Positions 57,687 through 64,000 of a DNA stretch of 64,000 nt are shown in pieces (position 1 is the first letter of the stretch; each line of letters starts with the position of its first letter). The position numbers and the translations under genes are program-made. Source of the stretch: Ralstonia pickettii DTP0602 (GTDB taxonomy: Bacteria > Pseudomonadota > Gammaproteobacteria > Burkholderiales > Burkholderiaceae); the NCBI GenBank assembly GCA_000471925.1, contig CP006667.1:868001-932000 (forward strand), given 5' to 3'. The notes under the pieces were generated by a model. It worked only from the letters and a program-made list of their open reading frames with translations. It was not told where the DNA came from and did no database searches.

Positions 57687-58832
57687 TCAGCCCGGGATCT
57701 TGCCTTCCACGCCCTCGACGTAGAACTTCACGCCATGCAGGAAGCCGTCGTCGGCAACCTGGTCCTTGGCCAGTTGCTCCTTGCCGGTGTTGTCCTTGAT
57801 CGGACCCTTCCAGATCGGCGCGCTGCCATCGGCGATGCCCTTCTTGCGCTCCTCGACCAGCTTCTTGACGTCCTCAGGCACGATCGTGTTGAACGCCTTC
57901 AGGTCGATCATGCCTTCCTTCAGGCCCCACCAGGTGGTGCCATTCTTCCACTGCTTGTTCAGCACGTCTTCGACCACCTTGTTGTAGTAGACGCCCCACG
58001 AGATCACAGAGGCGGCCAGGTGGGCCTTCTCGCCGAACTTGGTCATGTCGCTGTCCCAGCCGAAGGCATACACGCCCTTCTCCTGCGCGGTCTGCACCAC
58101 GGCGGCGGAGTCGGTGTTCTGCATCAGCATGTCCACGCCCTGGCCGATCAGCGTGGTAGCGGCTTCGCGCTCCTTGCCCGGATCGAACCACTTGTTGACC
58201 CACACCACCTTGACCGTGGCGTTGGGGTTGACGCTGCGCGCGCCCAGCGTGAACGAGTCGATATTGCGGATCACCTCGGGGATCGGCACCGAGGCCACCA
58301 CGCCCATCTTGCCGGTCTTGCTCATCTTGCCGGCGACCACGCCCGCCAGGTACGCGCCTTCATAGGTGCGCACGTCGTACTGGGCCAGGTTCTCGGCGGT
58401 CTTGAAGCCCGTGGCGTGTTCGAACTTGACGTCCGGGAATTCCTTGGCGACCTTGAGCATCGACTCCATGTAGCCGAAGGTGGTGCCGAAGATCAGCTTG
58501 TTGCCCTGGCTGGCCAGGTCGCGGAACACGCGCTCGGCGTCGGCGGCGGATTCGGGCACGTTCTCGACGAAGGTGGTCTTGACCTTGTCGCCGAACTTAG
58601 CTTCCACGGCCTTGCGGCCATTGTCATGCGCAAAGGTCCAGCCGGCATCGCCCACCGGCCCGATGTACACGAAGGCGACCTTGAGCGGCTCGGCCTTCTG
58701 CTCGGCAGCGGGCGGGGAGGCCGGGCCTGCCGTCTCGGCAGGCTTGTCGGCCTCTTTCTTGCCGCAACCGGCCAGGGCCAGCAGTGCGGTGGCGGCCAGG
58801 GCCGCCAGGGTCTTCCTGCGCGTGACGATCAT
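57687..58832 (-). CDS. BMP-family (PnrA-like) ABC transporter substrate-binding lipoprotein
   Basis: The 381-residue protein has a lipoprotein signal (KTLAALAATALLALAGC; lipobox LAG-C) and the BMP fold (LKVAFVYIGPVGDAGWTFAHDNG; FEHATGFKTAENLAQYDVRTYEGAYLAGVVAG; NTDSAAVVQTAQEKGVYAFGWD). Family members bind purine nucleosides or similar ligands. CAAGGAGAAATC precedes the ATG. It is last in an ATPase-permease-permease-binding protein operon. Confidence 0.93.
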   Translation of the reverse strand: MIVTRRKTLAALAATALLALAGCGKKEADKPAETAGPASPPAAEQKAEPLKVAFVYIGPVGDAGWTFAHDNGRKAVEAKFGDKVKTTFVENVPESAADAERVFRDLASQGNKLIFGTTFGYMESMLKVAKEFPDVKFEHATGFKTAENLAQYDVRTYEGAYLAGVVAGKMSKTGKMGVVASVPIPEVIRNIDSFTLGARSVNPNATVKVVWVNKWFDPGKEREAATTLIGQGVDMLMQNTDSAAVVQTAQEKGVYAFGWDSDMTKFGEKAHLAASVISWGVYYNKVVEDVLNKQWKNGTTWWGLKEGMIDLKAFNTIVPEDVKKLVEERKKGIADGSAPIWKGPIKDNTGKEQLAKDQVADDGFLHGVKFYVEGVEGKIPG

Positions 58833-58888
58833 GATTTCTCCTTGTGATGAATTGTTGGTGCGGCTCAGGGATATTTCCGTCAGAAAAA

Positions 58889-59809
58889 TCAGGCGTTGCC
58901 GGGGCGGAACGGCTTGCCCAGCGAGGCCGGCATGTTCAGCCGGATCCACGCCGGGTTGCGCGAGATCAGCGCCAGCACCACGATGGTGGCCGCGTACGGC
59001 AGCATCGACAGGAACTGCGACGGCACCGACACGCCGATCCCCTGCAGGTAGAACTGCAGGATGGTGACGCCGCCGAACAGCCACGCGCCCACCAGCACGC
59101 GGCCAGGGCGCCAGGTGGCAAAGGTGGTCAGCGCCAGCGCGATCCAGCCGCGGCCGGCGACCAGGTTCTCGACCCACATCGGGGTATAGACCAGCGACAG
59201 GTAGGCGCCTGCCAGCCCGCAGCAGGCGCCGCCGAACAGCAGCGCGCCGAAGCGGATGGTGCGCACCGGATAGCCCAGCGCGTGCGCCGATTCCGGCGAT
59301 TCACCGATCGCGCGCAGCGTCAGCCCCGCGCGCGTGCGGAACAGGAACCACATGATGGCAATGCACAGCAGCACGCTGAAGTAGACCATCCAGTGGTGCT
59401 GGAAGAACGCCGGCCCGGCGAAGGGCAGGTCGGCCAGTCCGGGCACGGCCTTGGCCTGTGCCGGCATGGCGTAGCCGACGAAGCGCTGGCCCATGAAGGC
59501 CGACAGCCCGGTACCGAAGATCGACAACGCCAGCCCGGTTGCGACCTGGTTGGTGGCCAGCACCAGCGCCAGCCACGAGAACAGCGTGGCCATCAGCATG
59601 CCGGCGAGCGCGCCGGCGGCAAAGCCGAGCATCGGCGACTGGGTCTGGTAGCCGACCATGAAGCCGGCCACCGCCGCGACCAGCATCATGCCTTCGGCGC
59701 CCAGGTTGAGCACGCCCGAGCGTTCGTTGACCAGCAGGCCAAGCGCGGCCAGCAGCAGCGGCGTACCCGCGTTGATGGCGGTGGCGATGAGAGGAGCGAG
59801 TTGTTCCAT
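58889..59809 (-). CDS. BMP-type ABC transporter permease 2
   Basis: The 306-residue BPD_transp_2 permease has about eight to nine spans (APLIATAINAGTPLLLAALG; LNLGAEGMMLVAAVAGFMVG; ATNQVATGLALSIFGTGLSA) typical of the NupQ/YufQ type paired with BMP binding proteins. It follows permease 1 by 18 bp. Confidence 0.92.
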   Translation of the reverse strand: MEQLAPLIATAINAGTPLLLAALGLLVNERSGVLNLGAEGMMLVAAVAGFMVGYQTQSPMLGFAAGALAGMLMATLFSWLALVLATNQVATGLALSIFGTGLSAFMGQRFVGYAMPAQAKAVPGLADLPFAGPAFFQHHWMVYFSVLLCIAIMWFLFRTRAGLTLRAIGESPESAHALGYPVRTIRFGALLFGGACCGLAGAYLSLVYTPMWVENLVAGRGWIALALTTFATWRPGRVLVGAWLFGGVTILQFYLQGIGVSVPSQFLSMLPYAATIVVLALISRNPAWIRLNMPASLGKPFRPGNA

Positions 59810-59827
59810 GTTCTTTGTATGCTCCGC

Positions 59828-60937
59828 TCAGGCGGCCGTGGCGCGCCAGCGCAGGCGGTTTTCGATCAGCGTGTCGCAGGCCAGCAGAAAGAACAGCAGC
59901 ATGCCCTGGAACACCCAGCCAAGGGCCGACGGCAGGCCCAGGCGCGACTGCGCCATCTCGCCGCCGATATAGAACAGCGACATCATGATGCCGCCAAAGA
60001 CGGTACCGACCGGATGCAGCCGGCCGATAAAGGCGACGATGATCGCGGTAAAGCCGTAGCCCGGCGAGATCGACGGCAGCAGCTGCCCGATCGGGCCGAC
60101 CACTTCAAACGCGCCTGCCAGGCCCGCGGTCGCGCCCGAGATCAGCAGCGCGCTCCACAGCGCGCCGCGCGCCGAGAAGCCGGCGTAGCGCGCCGCCGCC
60201 GGCGCGGTGCCGCCGACCTGCAGCCGGTAGCCGGCAAAGCTGCGGAACACGAACACCGTCATCACCGCCACCAGCACCAGCATCACCACAAAGCCGGCGT
60301 GCAGGCGCGAGCCAGACATTAGGTTGGGCAGCAGGTACTCGGACGAGAACACCTTGGACTGCGGGAAGTTCATGCCGTTAGGATCCTTCAGCGGCCCGTT
60401 GACCACCCACAGCAGCAGCTGCTGCGCGATATAGGTCAGCATCAGCGAGACCAGGATCTCGTTGGCGTTGAACCTGTCTTTGAGTAGCGCGGTGATCGAG
60501 GCCCACAGCATGCCGCCGACGATGCCGGCGAGCGAGGCCAGCACCAGCACCACGGTGCCGTTGATGGTCTGGCCCGGCACATCGAAATACAACACCGTGG
60601 CGCCGGCAAAGATACCGCCGGCGATCAGTTGCCCGTCGGCGCCGATGTTCCACACATTGGCCCGGTAGCAGACCGACAGGCCGAGCGCGCACAGCACCAG
60701 CGGCACGGTCTTGAGCAGTACTTCACCGATGGAGCGCTTGTCGCGCAGCGGATCGGCCAGGAAGACCTTGAGCGCGGCCACAGGGTCCTTGCCGAGCACC
60801 AGGAACAGCAGCGCGCCGAACAAGAGCGTCAGTGCCAGCGCGATCACCGGCGACGCATAGGCCATGCCGCGCGACGGCAGGCCGCGCGGCGCCAGCGTAA
60901 TGGGGGAGCGGGGCAGCAGGTGTCGCATCTCAGCCAT
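59828..60937 (-). CDS. BMP-type ABC transporter permease 1
   Basis: The 369-residue BPD_transp_2 permease (NupP/YufP type) has segments such as VIALALTLLFGALLFLVLG, ANVWNIGADGQLIAGGIFAG and FTAIIVAFIGRLHPVGTVFGG. The ATG at 60937 overlaps the stop of the ATPase gene by 8 bp, indicating coupled translation. Confidence 0.93.
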   Translation of the reverse strand: MAEMRHLLPRSPITLAPRGLPSRGMAYASPVIALALTLLFGALLFLVLGKDPVAALKVFLADPLRDKRSIGEVLLKTVPLVLCALGLSVCYRANVWNIGADGQLIAGGIFAGATVLYFDVPGQTINGTVVLVLASLAGIVGGMLWASITALLKDRFNANEILVSLMLTYIAQQLLLWVVNGPLKDPNGMNFPQSKVFSSEYLLPNLMSGSRLHAGFVVMLVLVAVMTVFVFRSFAGYRLQVGGTAPAAARYAGFSARGALWSALLISGATAGLAGAFEVVGPIGQLLPSISPGYGFTAIIVAFIGRLHPVGTVFGGIMMSLFYIGGEMAQSRLGLPSALGWVFQGMLLFFLLACDTLIENRLRWRATAA

Positions 60938-62492
60938 GGCTTGCGACCTCCGCGCTCGTTTGCGCCTGGGCGGGTCCGCCATCCCACAGTCCGCTCATCC
61001 ACAGGCCAACCTGTTCGCGCGTGGCGGTCTCGGTCGGCACCGACGGCGACAGCCGGCCCTTGGCGATCACGTGCAGCCGGTCGCAGATCGCGAACAGTTC
61101 GTCCAGTTCTTCCGACACCACCAGGATGGCGCAGCCGGTGGCCTTCAGCGCCAGGATCTCGTTGTGGATCTGCGCCGCGGCGCCCACGTCCACGCCCCAG
61201 GTCGGTTGCGCCACGATCAGTACCTTCGGGCCGCTCTCGATCTCGCGGCCGACGATGAATTTCTGCAGGTTGCCGCCAGAGAGGCTGCGTGCGAGCGCCT
61301 CGGGTCCGCCGGCCTTGACGCGGAAGCGGTTGATCACCGTCGCGGCGAGCCCGGTGGCGGCCTTCGGCGAGATCATGCCTTGCCGAACATAGGGGGGCGT
61401 CTGGTGCGACAGCAGGATATTGGTCGACAGGCTCATGCCCGGCACCGCGCCGCGGCCCATGCGCTCTTCCGGCACGAAGGCCAGGCCGGCGCGGCGGCGC
61501 TGCCGTGCGTCGAGCCTGCCCACCGGCTTGCCGCCGAGTTGCACGGATACGTTGTCCGCGCGCGTGTCCTCGCCAGACAGCGCCGCCAGCAGTTCCTGTT
61601 GGCCGTTGCCGGACACACCGGCGATGCCGACGATCTCGCCCGCATGAACATCCAGCGAGATCCGGTTCAGCTCGGTCGCAAACGCATGCGTGCGCGGCAG
61701 CGACAGATCCTGCACGCTCAGCCGCACCGGGCCGCGCTCCGCGGCCACGCGCGCCTCGCGCGGGGGCTCGCCGCCGATCATCAGCCGCGACAGCGAAGCC
61801 GCGGTTTCCTGGCGCGGATCGCACACGCCGGTGACCTTGCCCATGCGCATCACGGTGGCGTGATGGCACAGCGCGCGGATCTCGTCGAGCTTGTGGCTGA
61901 TGTAGAGGATGCTGGTGCCTTCGGCCGCGAGTTGGCGCAGTGTGACAAAGAGCGTTTCGACGGCCTGCGGCGTCAGCACCGACGTGGGCTCGTCCAGGAT
62001 CAGCAGTTGCGGGTTGGCCAGCAGTGCGCGCACGATCTCCACGCGCTGGCGCTCGCCGACCGACAGCGTATGCACATGGCGGTTGGGTTCCAGCGGCAGG
62101 CCGTAGCGCTCGGCAGTTGCGCGGATACGCTCGGCCAGTTCCTTCATACCGCCTTGTTGCCCGATGGGCAGGCCGAGCGCGATGTTCTCGGCCACCGTCA
62201 GCGTGTCGAACAGCGAGAAGTGCTGGAACACCATCGCGATGCCCAGGTTGCGCGCATCGTGCGGGCTGTTGATGCTGACCGGCTCCCCGTTGAAGTGCAT
62301 CTCGCCGGCGTCGGGCCGGACTGCGCCGAAGATAATCTTCATCAGGGTGGATTTGCCGGCGCCGTTTTCACCCAGCACGGCGTGGATTTCACCGGGGGCG
62401 ACGCTGAGGCTGACGTCGTCATTGGCGACGACGCCCGGGTATCGCTTGCTGATATGGGCCAGCGCCAGCCTGGGAGGGAGTTGAGATGTCAC
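60930..62492 (-). CDS. BMP-type ABC transporter ATPase (two ATP-binding domains)
   Basis: The 520-residue duplicated ATPase resembles NupO/YufO and ribose-type transporters. Domain 1 has Walker A GENGAGKST, signature LSVGERQR, Walker B LLILDEPT. Domain 2 has GVSGNGQQE in place of a Walker A, signature LSGGNLQK and VLIVAQPTWGVD. With the downstream permeases and BMP lipoprotein it forms a nucleoside-like importer. The frame is open to ATG 62606, but the first 38 codons lack the GC-rich third positions of the gene; GTG 62492 gives the family start. No clear ribosome site for either. Confidence 0.92.
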   Translation of the reverse strand: MTSQLPPRLALAHISKRYPGVVANDDVSLSVAPGEIHAVLGENGAGKSTLMKIIFGAVRPDAGEMHFNGEPVSINSPHDARNLGIAMVFQHFSLFDTLTVAENIALGLPIGQQGGMKELAERIRATAERYGLPLEPNRHVHTLSVGERQRVEIVRALLANPQLLILDEPTSVLTPQAVETLFVTLRQLAAEGTSILYISHKLDEIRALCHHATVMRMGKVTGVCDPRQETAASLSRLMIGGEPPREARVAAERGPVRLSVQDLSLPRTHAFATELNRISLDVHAGEIVGIAGVSGNGQQELLAALSGEDTRADNVSVQLGGKPVGRLDARQRRRAGLAFVPEERMGRGAVPGMSLSTNILLSHQTPPYVRQGMISPKAATGLAATVINRFRVKAGGPEALARSLSGGNLQKFIVGREIESGPKVLIVAQPTWGVDVGAAAQIHNEILALKATGCAILVVSEELDELFAICDRLHVIAKGRLSPSVPTETATREQVGLWMSGLWDGGPAQAQTSAEVASHG

Positions 62493-62635
62493 TGAGGCGG
62501 CTCGGGTTGTTGTAGTGGCAGCAACGTGGGGAATGCGAACAAGGCGAGTCAGAAGCGCGGCAGTGCGTGGCGCAGCATCGCCGCGACGCATTGCAGCATT
62601 CATCATGAATTCGTGATGCCAGATATTGGTGGTGA

Positions 62636-62641
62636 ATTATA
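62636..62641 (-). promoter_or_regulatory. -10 element of the BMP transporter operon
   Basis: A perfect TATAAT on the minus strand lies 144 bp before the GTG 62492 start (30 bp before the alternative ATG 62606). The -35 is poor. Confidence 0.4.
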
Positions 62642-62734
62642 TAAGTGAGCGGGGTCCGGACGGGCCGAATGCGGTGACTTTCCATGCCCTGCAACGGTTG
62701 CAGACAGGTTGCAAGTCGCATGCCGGCCACAGCA

Positions 62735-62773
62735 TGAAAAAAGCCGCCGCCCCCTTGCGGAGGGCGGCGGCTT
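62735..62773 (-). terminator. Terminator after the pirin gene
   Basis: AAGCCGCCGCCC (62741-62752) pairs with GGGCGGCGGCTT (62762-62773); read on the minus strand it ends in a run of T. Confidence 0.85.
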
Positions 62774-62800
62774 GCAGCCTGCTAGCCAATACGGACGGCG

Positions 62801-63730
62801 TCAGGCCCCGGTCGCGGCCGGGATGGTGGCGAAGCGCCCGTCGCGGAAATCCGCCAGCGTCTGGTATATCTGCTCCTGCGTGTTCATCACGAACGGGCCG
62901 TACTGCGCGATCGGCTCGTTCAGCGGCTTGCCGGCGATCAGCAGGAAGCGCGCGTCGGACTCGGCCCGGACGATGACGCCGTCGGCCACGCCGGCATTGT
63001 CCAGCACCCCCATGCGCTGGGCCTCGAGCACGGCGCGGTCGTCGCCGTCACCGATCGACACCTCGCCCCGGTACACATAGACAAAGGCGTTGTGCCCGGC
63101 CGGCAGCGCCTGCGCGAAGGTCTGCCCGGCCGGCAGGTGGACGTCCAGGTAGACCGGTTCGGTCACAGGCCGCGTGATCGCGCCGGCCACGCCGTGCGTG
63201 GCGCCCGCCAGCACGCGCACTGTGCCGCCGTTGTCCAGTGCCACCGTGGGAATCTCTGTGGACGGCAGGTCGCGGTACCACGGCGCGGTCATCTTGTCCG
63301 CGGCCGGCAGGTTCAGCCACAGCTGGAAGCCTTCCATGCGGCCGTCTTCCTGCTCGGGCATTTCCGAGTGCACCACGCCTGAGCCCGCCACCATCCACTG
63401 CGCGCCGCCGTTTTGCAGAAGGCCCTCGTTGCCAGCGCTGTCGCGATGGCGCATGCGGCCGGCCAGCATATAGGTGATGGTCTCGAAGCCGCGGTGCGGG
63501 TGATCGGGGAAGCCGCCGATGTAGTCGTCCTTGCTGTCGGTGCCGAAGGCATCGAGCATCAGGAACGGGTCCAGCCGGCGTTGCAGGTTCTGCGTCAGCA
63601 CGCGTGTCAGCTTGACGCCGGCGCCGTCCGAGGTGGCGATGCCCCGCACGACGCGGTCCACGGCGCGCGAGCGTTGCACGGTTTCCGCGGCGGTGGCGGG
63701 AGCGGTGGCAAGGGTGGTACGGGTGTCCAT
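62801..63730 (-). CDS. Pirin-family protein
   Basis: The 309-residue bicupin has the pirin N-terminal metal-binding motif (FPDHPHRGFETITYMLAG, near residues 74-91, and QWMVAGSGVVHSEMPE) and a C-terminal cupin (QTFAQALPAGHNAFVYVYRGEV). Some members, such as YhaK or YhhW, show quercetin 2,3-dioxygenase activity; others modulate regulators. Function here is unassigned. AGGAGAAAGAC precedes the ATG. Confidence 0.93.
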   Translation of the reverse strand: MDTRTTLATAPATAAETVQRSRAVDRVVRGIATSDGAGVKLTRVLTQNLQRRLDPFLMLDAFGTDSKDDYIGGFPDHPHRGFETITYMLAGRMRHRDSAGNEGLLQNGGAQWMVAGSGVVHSEMPEQEDGRMEGFQLWLNLPAADKMTAPWYRDLPSTEIPTVALDNGGTVRVLAGATHGVAGAITRPVTEPVYLDVHLPAGQTFAQALPAGHNAFVYVYRGEVSIGDGDDRAVLEAQRMGVLDNAGVADGVIVRAESDARFLLIAGKPLNEPIAQYGPFVMNTQEQIYQTLADFRDGRFATIPAATGA

Positions 63731-64000
63731 GTCTTTCTCCTGTGGGCGGGTTGCACCGGCCGGTTGCGCCGTGCTTCCCGTCGTTTCAGCTACCTCGTCA
63801 ATTTAGTGGTTTGGCTGGGAAAGAGTAGAGGGTCGGCCGGGAACAGATTGTTCTATCCGTGTATCGATTTGCTCGGACTTGCCGGCCAAATTCAGAACGA
63901 TCCCCGGCGCGCCGGAACGGGCGCCGGTGCGTGCTGGAGAGGGCGCGTAACGCCCCGAAGTTGACGCCAAATTGGCGCCAGAAAGCGGGAAGATGACAAG
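63731..64000. other. Region upstream of pirin, no gene seen
   Basis: No convincing gene start occurs before the right edge. GAACA-GAT-TGTTC (63841-63853) is a perfect 5-bp-arm inverted repeat, 111 bp upstream of the pirin start, and may be an operator for a regulator encoded outside the window. Confidence 0.4.

Noticed and set aside
58844..60322. 492-codon plus-strand frame over the permease genes
   Set aside because: His/Gln/Arg-rich antisense shadow; the minus-strand permeases have clear membrane segments.
60864..62495. 543-codon plus-strand frame over the ABC ATPase gene
   Set aside because: Antisense shadow; no recognisable domain.

Overview
The window is GC-rich, gene-dense chromosomal DNA of a beta-proteobacterium. 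The conserved blocks (etfBA plus a 594-residue acyl-CoA dehydrogenase; rpsP-rimM-trmD-rplS; purD-hemF-nadD-rsfS-rlmH-maf-rng; msbA-waaC) and the codon use point to Burkholderiaceae, most likely Cupriavidus or a close Ralstonia relative. The genus call is an inference from protein sequence and gene order; no database was searched. No rRNA, tRNA, CRISPR array, phage or insertion sequence was recognised.

Layout. 1-5.9 kb: the 3' end of a metQ-like lipoprotein gene, etfB-etfA, a large acyl-CoA dehydrogenase, then D-amino-acid dehydrogenase dadA divergent from an Lrp-type regulator. 6-11.2 kb: a PA0069-type radical SAM protein, a LysR regulator, several small membrane or secreted proteins and a periplasmic PQQ-type sugar dehydrogenase. 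11.3-19.1 kb: ribosome and tRNA genes rpsP, rimM, trmD and rplS, a CoA Nudix hydrolase, trhO and dnaE. 19.1-26.5 kb: lipopolysaccharide genes (GT2, O-antigen-ligase-like, GT4, WaaE-like GT2, msbA, waaC). 26.7-38.3 kb: an AhpD-like protein and a lipoprotein, a long minus-strand housekeeping run from yebC to rng, a HerA/YjgR-like ATPase, a DUF3149 miniprotein and upp.

38.5-53.7 kb is the accessory centrepiece: a complete aerobic nicotinate catabolic cluster of the maleamate type. It holds a NiaP-like transporter, a nicotinate hydroxylase (2Fe-2S subunit, catalytic Mo subunit, and a separate Mo-like/tri-haem subunit), nicC, nicE-nicD-nicX-nicF, a TetR and a MarR (NicR/BpsR-like) regulator, and a Bug-type binding protein. 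Catalytic residues of NicC, NicD, NicE, NicF and NicX can be counted in place. The route would be nicotinate to 6-hydroxynicotinate (hydroxylase), 2,5-dihydroxypyridine (NicC), N-formylmaleamate (NicX), maleamate (NicD), maleate (NicF) and fumarate (NicE).

Two points in this cluster stand out. The molybdenum subunit exists as two homologous proteins at opposite ends of the cluster: one keeps the catalytic glutamate, while the other has lost it and is fused to a membrane anchor and three c-haem sites. In addition, an identical 12-bp sequence, AGTGTACACACT, lies in opposite orientations over the two divergent nicC and nicE promoters.

53.8-64 kb: a DMT transporter, an atypical short-chain dehydrogenase, mgsA, a quinone oxidoreductase, a DUF1232 protein, a BMP-type (nucleoside-like) ABC importer and a pirin.
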